Assembly (NCBI GenBank): GCA_029251165.1
Contig: JAQXDW010000005.1
Location: forward strand, 1-64,000
From: Myxococcota bacterium
GTDB lineage: Bacteria > Myxococcota_A > UBA796
Reading direction: 5' to 3'
Length of the DNA: 64,000 nt
The translations under genes were made by a program, and so were the position numbers. Under the pieces are notes generated by a model. That model did not search any database. It was not told the DNA's origin and was given only the letters and a program-made list of their open reading frames with translations. Positions 1 to 9,300 of this stretch are shown here, in pieces; the first letter of the stretch is position 1; each line of letters begins with the position of its first letter.

Positions 1-1145
1 CCCGGGTTGATGCTGGCGTCGTTGTCGTCGCAGTCGACGTCCTCGTCGAAGCCGTCGCCGTCGGTGTCGCTGTCGCAGTCGCTGTTCTCTGCGCCGGGGG
101 TGCCGTAGTCGCCGTCACCATAGACAGAGGTGGCCGCGCACCATCTGGTGCTGTCGTCGTTGTCGGTCGCAGAGGTGAAGCCGCTGTTGAGCTGCTCGGC
201 GACGCCGCTGCCGCCGTCGTAGTCCGTCGGGTTCCAGCTCACGTCGTCGATGGTGGTGATCCCAAAGGAGAGCGCCAGGGTGTCCGTTGTGCGCAGCCGC
301 AGCTCGGAACCGTAGATGTAGCGGTAGTCGACATCGGACAGGCCGCCGTTGACCGAGGGGTTGCTCCGGGCGGCGATGATCGCGTAGTCCCCAGGGCGCA
401 GCAGCGTCTCGTTGGAGATGGCCACCGACTCGATGCTGCTGTCGATAACGACCCCGTCGATGTCGATGTAGAGCCCGGAGGCGTTGTAGACCTCGATCCA
501 CTCGCCGCGGTTGAAGGCCACCGCTGCTGGGGAGTGCATGACCTCAGTGATGACGAGATCGCCGCTGAGCAGACTCGAGGCGTCGAGGGGGCAGTCGTCG
601 TTGGCGGTGCCCGGGGAGCCGTAGTCGCCGTCGCCGAAGGTCTCGGCCGCCGGGCACCAGTTGCTTCCGGTGTCGTTGTCGGTGGCATTCAGGCTGCTCG
701 GCGCCAGCGAGAGCGAGGCGCCGAACTCATCGGGGAAGTCTGCGCCGCTGAAGCTGACTGTGTCGAAGGTCACGCCGACGCCGAAGCTGAGGGTCAGCTC
801 CTCGTTTCCGGTCGGAAGCGAGTAGTCGGTGGTGCTGTAGACGTAGTCAACGACAGGCAGGCCGCCGTTGAGGGCCGGAGCGGCTCGGGTGGCGAACACC
901 GCGTAGTCGCCGTCTGCGACGGTCAGGGTGCCGGAGACCGTGAAGCCTTGACTTCCACCGTCGCTGACGACGAGCCCGTCGAGATCGACGGAGTCTCCGG
1001 AGGCATTGTGAACCTCGAACCACTGTCCCCGAATCGTGCTCGTGGCAGCGGGGCTGGTGTGCAGTTCGGAGATGATCAGGTCGCCAGTGACGAGATCAGA
1101 GAGGGAGGCGGCCTGAGCGTTTGCGATTAAAATCCAGATCATCAT
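1..1145 (-). CDS. Secreted lamin-tail-domain surface protein, partial (3' end off window)
   Basis: The reading frame opens at an ATG at 1145 (GGAG about 8 nt upstream) and runs without a stop to the left edge, so it is partial. It starts with a short hydrophobic leader (MMIWILIANAQA) that looks like a Sec signal. Two copies of a lamin-tail-like repeat follow, each with GDL(V/I)I(S/T)E, a (G/R)(Q/E)W(F/I)EV(H/Y)NASG core and a closing FGDGDYGSPG or YGDGDYGTPG segment. The visible end is Asp-rich (DTDGDGFDEDVDCDDNDAS), like the calcium-binding MopE-type motif repeated in myxobacterial surface proteins. The likely role is an extracellular or outer-surface structural protein; no catalytic domain is visible. 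Confidence 0.75.
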   Translation of the reverse strand, partial: MMIWILIANAQAASLSDLVTGDLIISELHTSPAATSTIRGQWFEVHNASGDSVDLDGLVVSDGGSQGFTVSGTLTVADGDYAVFATRAAPALNGGLPVVDYVYSTTDYSLPTGNEELTLSFGVGVTFDTVSFSGADFPDEFGASLSLAPSSLNATDNDTGSNWCPAAETFGDGDYGSPGTANDDCPLDASSLLSGDLVITEVMHSPAAVAFNRGEWIEVYNASGLYIDIDGVVIDSSIESVAISNETLLRPGDYAIIAARSNPSVNGGLSDVDYRYIYGSELRLRTTDTLALSFGITTIDDVSWNPTDYDGGSGVAEQLNSGFTSATDNDDSTRWCAATSVYGDGDYGTPGAENSDCDSDTDGDGFDEDVDCDDNDASINP

Positions 1146-1206
1146 GTTACTCCAATGCCTTGAAGTGGATGAACGGATCAATTTAAATTTGGTTGAATTG
1201 CGCGGG

Positions 1207-1608
1207 CTAAGAGCGCCCTTCAATACGGGTGATCGCGTACCGACTACCCTCGGTATCTTCAATCAGGGCTGCGATCTGCTCGCGGTCAATTTCGTCGGTG
1301 TAGTGCAGCAGCGTCAGCCCGGACGGTGTGCCGTACACCAGCTCGGCATCCAGCACGCACGCCACCTCGAGCCCTAAGCCCAGCGTCACAGCCGATGCAG
1401 GTCATCCCGCTGAGACCGTAAAACAGGGTGCTGGCAGGAGCATCCTTGTCGACGTCACAGACCACCGGCTCTGGCGCGGGGCCGGTGTCGGCGGGCACCT
1501 CTTCAGGGGGGACGTATCGAGAGTCGATGCCGCGGCGGTGGTCTCGGTTGCGGTGTCAGGGAGGGCAGCAGCATCCCGATCGCAGGCGGTCAACAAGAAG
1601 CGCAACAT
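1207..1608 (-). pseudogene. Small lipoprotein gene broken by two compensating frameshifts
   Basis: Reading from an ATG at 1608 gives a lipobox-like start (MLRFLLTACDRDAAALP) and an acidic Thr/Ala linker. The sensible reading then moves to another frame (YVPPEEVPADTGPAPEPVV, then CDVDKDAPASTLFYG) and returns to the first frame near 1395 for a tail ending ITRIEGRS at 1207. The first shift falls near a run of six G on the + strand (1506-1511). The frames before and after the middle segment are identical, so one base lost and one gained would restore a single ORF of about 134 codons. It is either a decayed gene or two indel errors in the sequence. Function unknown. Confidence 0.4.
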
Positions 1609-1930
1609 GGCAGCAGGCGAGCCGATCAGGCCCCGCCACCCGGCTGTCGATTCTCCATGGTGTCTGGGAGATCGCGCCGGAGCCTCGCATGATGGAGCGC
1701 AGCAGCGCGAGCCGCTGTACTGGCGGTGTATGGCTGACTGGGCTGTGCTGGCAGCAGGGCTGCCGGGCAACCCCGATCAGGGCGCTGTGCCAATCGGAGG
1801 GAGCCGATGGCTTCGCGGCTACGGAGTCGATCCTCGACGCTCCCTGGAGACGCCGTCCCTAGGGCCGGAGGCATACGGCGAGCCTCCCTGAGCGCGCTCA
1901 CCGCGATACACCAGCGCGCTGGAGGATGCG
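1609..1930. other. Intergenic stretch, nothing recognised
   Basis: About 320 bases between the broken lipoprotein gene and the PhnA-like gene. Short open frames exist on both strands but have arginine/serine-rich shadow composition. I see no RNA gene, repeat or clear terminator. The last bases hold the GGAGG ribosome-binding site of the next gene. Confidence 0.5.
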
Positions 1931-2479
1931 ATGAGCGAGGCGATGATTCGAGCCAATGGAGCATGTGAGCTGTGCGGGGCGACCGAGTCTCCCGAGGCAT
2001 GGCCGGTCACTGGCGGTTCAGCGGATGCTGCCGTCCTGCTCTGTGCGACCTGTCTGTCAGACGTGGCGGGAGGGGAGCCCTTGTCTGGCGGGCGCTGGTT
2101 CTGTCTCCAGGAGTCGGTCTGGAGCGAGCACGCCGCTGTGCAGGTGCTCTCGGTGCGCCTGCTGCGTCGGCTGCCTGGAGAGACCTGGGCGGCGGACCTG
2201 CTCGATCAGGTCTACCTCGAAGACGAGGTCCGGGCGTGGGCGGACACCGCGACAGGCCTGGACAACGGACCGCCGACCGTGGACAGCAACGGCGCGCGGC
2301 TCTCAGACGGCGACTCGGTGACCCTCATCAAGGACCTCAACGTCAAGGGCGCCGGGTTCACCGCCAAGCGCGGCACCCTGGTCAAGAACATCCGCACCGG
2401 CAGCGACCCCACCCACATCGAGGGGCGGGTCAACAAGATGACCATCATGCTCAAGACCGCGTTCCTCAAGAAGGCGTGA
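1931..2479 (+). CDS. PhnA/YjdM-family zinc-ribbon protein
   Basis: This 182-residue protein has an N-terminal zinc-ribbon-like segment (CELCG at about residue 13, CATC about 27 residues later). The C-terminal PhnA/YjdM domain runs from about residue 113 and includes LSDGDSVTLIKDLNVKGAG and a RVNKMTIMLKT segment. The family, once linked to alkylphosphonate use, has no settled biochemical role, so none is assigned. GGAGG lies 6 nt upstream of the ATG. It is convergent with the pseudouridine synthase gene, with stops 12 nt apart. Confidence 0.85.
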   Translation: MSEAMIRANGACELCGATESPEAWPVTGGSADAAVLLCATCLSDVAGGEPLSGGRWFCLQESVWSEHAAVQVLSVRLLRRLPGETWAADLLDQVYLEDEVRAWADTATGLDNGPPTVDSNGARLSDGDSVTLIKDLNVKGAGFTAKRGTLVKNIRTGSDPTHIEGRVNKMTIMLKTAFLKKA

Positions 2480-2491
2480 GCCTCCAGGACC

Positions 2492-3121
2492 TCAGGATGC
2501 TGACGATGCCCGCAGCGCCTCCAGGTGCTCGGCGAGGTCCGGCGGGAGCGGGGCAGTGACGGCGGGGAGGTTCGGGACGTGCAGGCGGCCCGCATGCAGC
2601 CACAGGCGCTGCGGCGCGCCGACGGGCAGCGAGAGCCGCGCGCGGGTGTAGCGACGGTCGCCGAGGATGGGGTGGCGGACGTGGTGGAGGTGCCGCCGGA
2701 TCTGATGCTTCCGTCCGGTGCTCGGGATCAGCTCGACGAGGCTGATGGGCTGCCCGTCTACGGAGAAGGTCTCCAGGAGGTTGACGGTCGTCTCCGCCTC
2801 GCGCTCGTCGACGGGCAGGGTGATGCTGCCGGTCGGGCGCATCGTGCCGTAGACCAGGGCCTGGTAGGTCTTCTTCATCTTCCCCTTGGCGAACCAGGAG
2901 GAGGCGCGTGCGCGGTCGGCCTGGTGCGCACAGAGCAGGACGCCAGAGGTGTCCGCGTCGAGGCGGTGGACCGGACGAGCGCCACGAATGAGCTTGCCCT
3001 GGGTCTCGATCCAGCTGATGAGGTCCTGACCACCCTCAGCGGTGCGGTGGGTGGTCCAGCCGGATGGCTTGTAGAGAAAGACCAGGCCGCTGCGGTGGGT
3101 GAGGAGTCGGGGGGTGTTCAT
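2492..3121 (-). CDS. RluA-family RNA pseudouridine synthase
   Basis: The 209-residue protein carries the RluA-family signature HRLDADTSGVLL, whose aspartate is the catalytic residue that attacks the uridine base. The later STGRKHQIRRHL segment is the conserved TGRxHQIR RNA-binding motif. It is a minimal catalytic domain: no N-terminal S4 domain is present, as in short members such as RluE or TruC-like enzymes. The target RNA cannot be read from the sequence. The ATG has no Shine-Dalgarno sequence; a GATAAC box sits 14 nt upstream. Confidence 0.85.
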   Translation of the reverse strand: MNTPRLLTHRSGLVFLYKPSGWTTHRTAEGGQDLISWIETQGKLIRGARPVHRLDADTSGVLLCAHQADRARASSWFAKGKMKKTYQALVYGTMRPTGSITLPVDEREAETTVNLLETFSVDGQPISLVELIPSTGRKHQIRRHLHHVRHPILGDRRYTRARLSLPVGAPQRLWLHAGRLHVPNLPAVTAPLPPDLAEHLEALRASSAS

Positions 3122-3135
3122 CGGGGCTGGTTATC
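3122..3135 (-). promoter_or_regulatory. Putative leaderless -10 box of the pseudouridine synthase gene
   Basis: GATAACCAGCCCCG immediately precedes the ATG. There is no purine-rich ribosome-binding site. It aligns with the GNTA boxes found 14-15 nt before several other first genes in this window. Confidence 0.35.
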
Positions 3136-3255
3136 GCAGCGCGGTGATCTGTCGATGTCGAACCCCATCTTTGCTGTGACGGTGAAGTCCAGGCGTCCGG
3201 AGCGGCGTGAACCTGAGGGACCGATCCCGGCTGCGGACATCGCTGCTCTGTGCGC

Positions 3256-4065
3256 TCAGCGAAAGTCGCCGTCTCTCACCATCGTGTCCATTGCGCCCTG
3301 CATGGCTGCCACCACCACCGCGTGCAGCGCGGCCACCTTCTCCAGATCCGCTGCATCCGCTGGGCGCAGGTCTCCAAGCGGAATCGGCTCGAGGAACCGG
3401 GTGTGACACCGAACAGGGAGCGGGATGTGCGGCAGCGGCCCGAGCGCGACACCCCAGGGCAGTGCGAGCATCAGCGGCCAGCGGCTTACCCGCAGCCATC
3501 GGTCGGCCCGCAGCAGCTTCGCCAGTCGCTTTCCCTCCGCCAGGATGATCAGCCCGCTCTGGCCACCGACAAACACCACCGGCACGATCGGAACCTGATG
3601 CCGAATCGCCAGCTTCACGAAGCCGTAGCGCCCGGTCATGTCGATCTCGTGTCGCCGCCGCCAGGCGCGAAACGCCTCCCGCTCTCCGCCGGGAAACACC
3701 ACCACCTTGCGCCCGGCAGCGAAGGCGGCAGCGGCGGTCTCGTGGCCAGCCTGCAGCGCACCCGCCCGAATCAGCAGCCGCCCGATCAGCGGTGCACGGA
3801 CCACCGCATCGTGTCCGAGGCCCGCCAGCAGATCGTCATAGCCACGGGCGCGGTAGTAGCGGGCGTAGACCCCGAACACCTCCAGGAACATCGTGCCGGA
3901 GTTGTGGTTGCCCACCAGCAGCGCGCCGCCGTCGGGGACATGCTCGAGGCCATCGACCTTCAGGCGGTACCACAGCCGGGCCAGCCGATCGATGGTGGGA
4001 ACGGTGGCGGCAATGAGGTCCGGGTCGACGGCGCCTGGGTCTGTCGGATCGGCTGGTCTGGACAT
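3256..4065 (-). CDS. PlsC-like lysophospholipid acyltransferase family protein
   Basis: Likely a membrane-associated acyltransferase that transfers an acyl chain to a lysophospholipid or related acceptor. A block like the HX4D motif appears as GNHNSGTMFLEVF, where the usual aspartate is replaced, and a second family block appears as VVVFPGGEREAF. This pattern fits the divergent diacylglycerol-acyltransferase-like branch more than housekeeping PlsC. An upstream ATG at 4143 would overlap the preceding gene by 58 nt, so I chose the ATG at 4065, giving 269 residues starting MSRPADPTDPG. It follows a small lipoprotein gene at 4086-4529 and may be co-transcribed with it. Confidence 0.75.
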   Translation of the reverse strand: MSRPADPTDPGAVDPDLIAATVPTIDRLARLWYRLKVDGLEHVPDGGALLVGNHNSGTMFLEVFGVYARYYRARGYDDLLAGLGHDAVVRAPLIGRLLIRAGALQAGHETAAAAFAAGRKVVVFPGGEREAFRAWRRRHEIDMTGRYGFVKLAIRHQVPIVPVVFVGGQSGLIILAEGKRLAKLLRADRWLRVSRWPLMLALPWGVALGPLPHIPLPVRCHTRFLEPIPLGDLRPADAADLEKVAALHAVVVAAMQGAMDTMVRDGDFR

Positions 4066-4085
4066 CGCCCGAACCAGCTCGGCAA

Positions 4086-4529
4086 TCACTCCACGCTCCC
4101 GGTCAGCGGGCCCGGAGCGTCCGGATCCCACTGGAGAAACCATCCGCTCGGGGTTCGAAACCAGGTCTGCTCGATCTCTTCGGTGCGGACGATCTGAGCG
4201 GGGAGGGTGTAGCCCTCGACCTTGACCAGCACGGTCCCGGTGCGCCAGGTCTCGCCCTGTGCGGTGGACTCTGGAGGAGGCTGGAGGTCGATCTTCAGCA
4301 CGGCCACATCGACGAGTCGCTCGCCTTTCCGCTGCTCCTCGACCCGAGACCGAAACAGCGCCCGGTCGTCTTCCTCGATGAACAGCGCGGACTGGTCATC
4401 GACTTCCCAGCGGACCCCGTCCCAGTAGTCCTGAGCGGACTCTGAGAGGTGCTTCTTCTCCTGGTCGTCCTGACGGATGGCTTGTGTGTCGGTATGGATG
4501 CAGCTGAAGGCATGAAGGAAGACAAGCAT
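4086..4529 (-). CDS. Small putative lipoprotein, function unknown
   Basis: The 147-residue product starts MLVFLHAFSCIHTD, a short hydrophobic leader ending in a possible lipobox cysteine (AFSC), so it may be anchored in a membrane. The rest is soluble and mixed alpha/beta in character, with ends such as TPSGWFLQWDPD that resemble NTF2-like folds, though I cannot assign a family. There is no Shine-Dalgarno sequence; a GTTAGCCT box lies 14 nt before the ATG. The downstream acyltransferase gene starts 20 nt after its stop. Confidence 0.6.
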   Translation of the reverse strand: MLVFLHAFSCIHTDTQAIRQDDQEKKHLSESAQDYWDGVRWEVDDQSALFIEEDDRALFRSRVEEQRKGERLVDVAVLKIDLQPPPESTAQGETWRTGTVLVKVEGYTLPAQIVRTEEIEQTWFRTPSGWFLQWDPDAPGPLTGSVE

Positions 4530-4543
4530 GGAGAGAGGCTAAC
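4530..4543 (-). promoter_or_regulatory. Putative leaderless -10 box (GTTAGCCT)
   Basis: GTTAGCCTCTCTCC directly precedes the ATG at 4529. TAGCCT fits TANNNT and lies 8 nt before the start, so transcription would begin at or next to the A of ATG. No ribosome-binding site is present. Confidence 0.45.
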
Positions 4544-4550
4544 CCGACCC

Positions 4551-4955
4551 TCAACCCTCGACCTGTAGACCTTCCGGGGGGGCAGCGGGGTTGCTTGGCT
4601 TGCGAAGCCAGCGGAGCCAGGCGTCACACCGCGTAACAACTGCACCGTAACCGTTGAATTTACGGCCCTTGTAGTAGTCCATCGAGGCGCGCTTGTCGGC
4701 CCGGATCAGGGTGATGAGGCTGGCCCCTGGTGGGATGCTGTGAGGGGGAACGACCGGGAAGCCCGCTTCGGAGAGGCCGGCCTCGATACTGGCGAGCACT
4801 GCGGAATCGGCCTGCCCCTGTCGCTGCCAGACCTGTCCCTGCTTGCGGCGGGTGTAGCGGAAGTCTCCCGCAGCCGTGAAGGAGAGGGTCTCCTGGCCGA
4901 AGGGATCGTTTGGGGCGAATTCGCTTCCGGCCTGGTAGGTGAATCTGGTGCTCAC
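4551..4955 (-). CDS. Hypothetical protein, 134 residues
   Basis: A GTG-started frame (GTG at 4955) encoding a soluble 134-residue protein that begins MSTRFTYQAGSEFAPNDPFG. The N-terminal half reads like a small beta-rich domain (ETLSFTAAGDFRYTRRKQGQVW), followed by a helix and a segment with DKRASMDYYKGRKFNGYG. I recognise no family and see no signal peptide or membrane segment. It lies between the second candidate immunity gene of the giant-protein locus and the lipoprotein gene, with short gaps on both sides, so it could belong to either unit. Confidence 0.55.
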   Translation of the reverse strand: MSTRFTYQAGSEFAPNDPFGQETLSFTAAGDFRYTRRKQGQVWQRQGQADSAVLASIEAGLSEAGFPVVPPHSIPPGASLITLIRADKRASMDYYKGRKFNGYGAVVTRCDAWLRWLRKPSNPAAPPEGLQVEG

Positions 4956-4977
4956 GTCGTCTCCGAGGTAACGTTGG

Positions 4978-5625
4978 TTATTTTTGCCATATCAACGAGC
5001 GGAGTCGTGAGGCTTCGGCCGGTGGAAGGCGGCGCCAGAAGGCCCGAGTAAGAGACGATGGCTCCTCGGGCGGCCACGGGGCGAGTGCATCGATCAGCTC
5101 AGCCCGTCGCTCCAAGGGAAGAGACGTCAGTATCGCCAGGTGACGGTGGTCTACCAGCGCGCTGTTTGCCAGGAGCCAGCTCGGATCCAGGCGAGCCAAG
5201 GGGACGAGCATGAACACCCGATAGGGCCGCTCGATGGCCAGCTGCTTGATCCAGGCGATGGTGTGGATGTCTGTGGCCGTGGCTCCCGCTGCCAGCGCCC
5301 GAGCAGCGGCCTGCTCAAGATCTGCGACCTCGATGCGCCAGGCGGGTCGCTGGCCGGGCTCGAGCGGCGCGGAGTGGAGGGCTGCCAGCGCCCGATCGGC
5401 ACCGATGTCGGGCAGGATCTCACGGAGCAAGGCGATCGCACCGGTCCGCTGTCGTAGATCGGTGCTGCCCAGTCGCTGTCGCAGTGCCTCGACGTAGGCC
5501 GCGCGGTTGGTCGGCTCGGTGCGGAGTGCATGCTTCAGTCCATCGTCAGGATCGATGAAGTGGGGGGAGTACCACACGCTTCCGTCTTGCAACTGGCGGT
5601 GGACTTTGCTCTCGATAGGCGTCAC
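4978..5625 (-). CDS. Helical protein downstream of giant toxin-like gene; possible second immunity factor
   Basis: I chose the GTG at 5625, preceded by AAAGAGAACGAGAC, over a far-upstream ATG at 5805 that would overlap the neighbouring gene. The 215-residue product (start VTPIESKVHRQLQDGSVWY) is mostly helical, with HEAT-like segments such as RQRTGAIALLREILPDIGAD and LPLERRAELIDALAPWP. It has no signal peptide and no recognised domain. It is the third gene in the block giant protein - helical protein - helical protein, which is the usual place for immunity genes of polymorphic toxins. That role is inference from position only. Confidence 0.6.
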   Translation of the reverse strand: MTPIESKVHRQLQDGSVWYSPHFIDPDDGLKHALRTEPTNRAAYVEALRQRLGSTDLRQRTGAIALLREILPDIGADRALAALHSAPLEPGQRPAWRIEVADLEQAAARALAAGATATDIHTIAWIKQLAIERPYRVFMLVPLARLDPSWLLANSALVDHRHLAILTSLPLERRAELIDALAPWPPEEPSSLTRAFWRRLPPAEASRLRSLIWQK

Positions 5626-5710
5626 GTCTCGTTCTCTTTGTGTGACCAAGGCTCGCTGCTGTGGTGTTGCACGGACCTTGGAATTCAAGCTGTTGGGTGG
5701 CGGGCGGAAC

Positions 5711-6385
5711 TCACAGGAGGTCGCTGAGCTCTCTCTGTGCCCGTGGACTGGGGGCTTGAGCCGCGATCTGCTGGGCGAGCGCGTGCGCCCGCTCAGGACG
5801 GGCACGGGCCAGCTCTTTGCTCAGCAGGGCAGCCTGGAAGATTCGATCAAATGGCTCCGATGGAGCCGCTGAGATCAAGCCCTCGATGGCTTCATCCAGT
5901 GCATCGGCGAGGTGCTCCGCTGCACCTGGGATGCTGGCGATGGTGGTCGCGAGTGAGCGGTCAAAGTCTTCGCTGACCGTCAGGCGCAGCAGCGAGCGAA
6001 GCGCGGAGAGGCGGTCGGTGTCGAGGCCGGGGCGCAAGCTGGCGTACTGGCTGGTTCGCAGCGCGTCAGCGATCAGCGACCAGCTGCCATCAGCACCGCT
6101 GTGGCGCTGCTTCGTGATGGATTGGCGTGCCCATGGGGCGCTGTCGGGCTGCAGACTCCAGCGCCTCACCGCCTGAAGCGCCTCCGGGTGACCCCACGAG
6201 ATCAGCATCACCGCTGCTTTCAAGGATGGCGGCCCCTCCGGGCTGTGCAGCAGCACGAGGAGCGCTGGAATCCGCTCGTCGAGTGTCCCCTCCAAGCCAT
6301 CGTCGATGACATCCAGAAACGAGGCAGACTGACCCTGCGCGTCCGTGTGAAACAGCAGCTTGAGATCGGAGGTGGTCATGGTCAC
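5711..6385 (-). CDS. Helical protein directly after giant toxin-like gene; candidate immunity protein
   Basis: This 224-residue protein starts 3 nt after the stop of the giant gene (stop ends at 6389, ATG at 6385), so the two are almost certainly co-transcribed. It is soluble and mainly helical, with HEAT-like stretches (ERIPALLVLLHSPEG, SLKAAVMLISWGHPEAL, LSALRSLLRLTV). It has no signal peptide, membrane span or catalytic motif. In polymorphic toxin loci the gene immediately after the toxin normally encodes the cognate immunity protein, and helical-repeat immunity proteins are common. The assignment rests on position and architecture, not on homology I can confirm. Confidence 0.65.
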   Translation of the reverse strand: MTMTTSDLKLLFHTDAQGQSASFLDVIDDGLEGTLDERIPALLVLLHSPEGPPSLKAAVMLISWGHPEALQAVRRWSLQPDSAPWARQSITKQRHSGADGSWSLIADALRTSQYASLRPGLDTDRLSALRSLLRLTVSEDFDRSLATTIASIPGAAEHLADALDEAIEGLISAAPSEPFDRIFQAALLSKELARARPERAHALAQQIAAQAPSPRAQRELSDLL

Positions 6386-6388
6386 GGC

Positions 6389-9300
6389 TCAGCGGGTTTG
6401 GTTGATGTAGTCTGAGGGAATAACGCCTTTTATTAAGACCTCTTGATCACGGCTTGTGTTGTACAGGGCGATGATGCGGCGCTCTGCTTTGCTCTGCTTC
6501 TTCCGGCTCAGCGCGCTCTGGCGGACAAAATCAATGACCCCCGCGACGTCACCGCTGCTCAGTGCGTCCTGGAGTACAGTCTGGACAGACTGTACCTCGA
6601 AGCCCAGATCGACCAGGTCAGCGAGGATCTGCTGCTGAATCCGGTCTGGCGGAAGGATCTCGACCCCGCTCACCTGCTTGCGTGCGAGGTCCTTGGTGAG
6701 CCGCTGGATGTCGACCTGAATTTCTTGGGAGCCATAGCTCTTCTGGACCCCGTCCTCGACGGTCATAAACGAGCTGTACGGGCTGTCGTTTTTCTCGTCG
6801 ATCCCACCAATAATGTGCTGTAGCGGTGTTGTTACGCCATCTGGGTTGGCAGGGTGGAGGTTGCCGTTGCTGTCGAGGTGTGACTTCCTGCTTGTCCGGC
6901 CCTGCTTGACGACGTCCGGTGCGGAGAAGTCATTGTCCTGACGAATCACCCGTGGGTCTCTGGAGGTGGTGTCCTGCCCCTGTGGTGTCGGTGCATTGGG
7001 GAGCTTGGGTGACGGATTCTTGAGCTGCTCGGGGACGCCAGCGAAGACCTCTGTCCCTTCGACCTGATCGAACGGGATGCGGCTTGCGACCCCCTCTTGC
7101 TTGCCACCACCGGTCATCCCGAACGGGTTGCTGACGCTGGTGGGGACCCACTCTGGGAACATGCCGTCGAAGGCTGTCGGCTTGGTCATGCCTGTGCTGT
7201 GCGCCGTCTCCGGAGAGATGTTGAAGCGCACGCCGCCTTGTGGGTAGTACTTCGGGTCGAGCGCCAGGGCGTCGATCAGCGCGCTGATGTTGTCGGCCTT
7301 GCCCTCTTTCTGGAGCCCCCACCAGGCGGTGTTGTTGTAGCCCTCGACGTTCGCGCTGGAGTCGAAGTTGGCGTTGATGTCGTAGTCGGGGTTGTCCTGG
7401 AGGTACTGCCCGAAGTTTTCCGGGAGGATGCCCTGGCCTTGCAGAACGTCCTGCGCCTCGGGCGTGAGCATGTTGTAGACCTTCTCGGTGCCGTACAGGC
7501 GACTCATCGAGCCGGCATCTTGGAGCGCTTCAAGCGAGATGTTCTCACCCTGGCGGAGGTAGGGGTTGCTCTGGACCTTGCCGCTCTCGTCCTTGACCGA
7601 TGCCTCGTTGACGAGGTCTCGGATGATGCTGAAGCCGCCGGCATCCTGGGCGGTGTTGTTGGTGAGCCTGGCCTGATAGTCGGTGAAGAATTGAAGCTTC
7701 ATGGCATCGGTGATGCCAGGTGACTGCTCGGTGAGGATCTGGCGGACCTTCACGGCGGCAGCCTGGTGCTCAGCGACGGTCTCCTCTGTGCCGCTGTGCT
7801 GGGCCTGCTCGAGCATCTGATCCAGGGTGGCGAGGACATCGTCCGCCTTGCTCTGCACCTCGGGGGGCGGGGTGCGAAGCAGCGGTGCATGTGGGCTCTG
7901 GGCGTTGCTGCCTGGGGTGACTTCTGGGGTGACCCCTGGAGTCTTGCTGGACTCGATGTCGGTCTGGAGCTGACTGAGGTGCCGGTCGTGGAGGGTGGTG
8001 TTGGGGTCGATGCTGCCGTCTGGACGGTAGAAGTTGCCCATCAGGCTGCTGTCGTGGTGGACGCCAGGGGCGGTGGCGTCCTGGCGTGTCGGCACGCTCG
8101 CGTCGACGTACTCATCCTTGAGGCTGAGCTGATGGCCGAGCTCATGGGCCGCGATGATGCTGCCGTCGCCGACATGCCAGTTGCTGAGGTTGCTCCGCCC
8201 CCCCTCTGGATGGACCTCAACAGAGAGGTGGGAATCGGCGGCGTTGGAGACAAACTCGACCTCGACGTGCAGGCGATTGCTGCTGCCGTCGCTGCTGGTC
8301 AGGTCGTGCTGGTTGTTGTAGTGGGTGTCGACCCCGGCGACGGTGTCCGCCCGCAGCTGGGCGAGGTCTGCGCTGGAGATGCTGTTGGTGTCTCCGTCGA
8401 GGTGGACCTTGATGGTGACGTGAGTGCGTCCGTTCACCGTAACGGTGTCATAACCGTAGTTCCATCCGTATGGGCCGTCCTGGGCGGTTCCCTGAACAGT
8501 GGAGTGGTTCTGCTGTGCCTCGACCGCCATCTGCTCGTAGAAGGTGCGCATGTCGGACATGGCGGTGTCGTAGTCGCCGCCCCGCTCGACGCCGGTCACC
8601 CCGTCGATGCGCTGCTGGATCGGGGTCTGCTCGAGGCGCGGGGTCTGTGCTGCGGCCTGCGCTGCAGCCTGCTGCTGCTCCTGCGGGCTGAGCACCGGCG
8701 TCGGCGCGGACTCTGTGCCCTGTGTGTCGGCGTCGAGGGCGATGGTCTGGCTCGTGTCGCCGGAGGTGGCCTCGACGGTGGCGGCGTCGCTGCTGACCTC
8801 GATCCGATCGGCACTGGAGGTGTCCAGGGTGGTGTCACCGACAGTGACGGTGTCGGTGCTGGCTGTGTCGACGACATTGGCCTGGTCCGCAGAGGCGGTG
8901 TCGGCATCGCTGGTGTTGAGCAGCGCGAGCCCGGCGGACTCCATGATCGAGGCGTCGATGATGGCGTCGAGGTCGGCGGTGTTGGTGCTGGTGGACTGCT
9001 CCGGAGCCGGGCCGGTGTCCTGAGGCTGGAGGCCACCAGCGGTGTTGCCTGTGGGCTGGACACCGGAGATGCTGTGTCCAAGGCTTATACCGAGGTGCTC
9101 GGTGCCCCGGGAGGCTGTGCCCTGCAGTCCGCTCCCGGCTGCGCCCTGGAGGGTGCTGTTCATCAGCCCCTGCAAGGAGAAGTCCTGCTGTGAGCGCCCG
9201 GAGAGGCTGTTGACGGTGTAGGTGAGCGCCTCGCTGACGCCACCCTCGGTGGTCTGGATCGCCTGCTCGGTGATGAATTCGGTGGCCTGGCTGCGGAACT

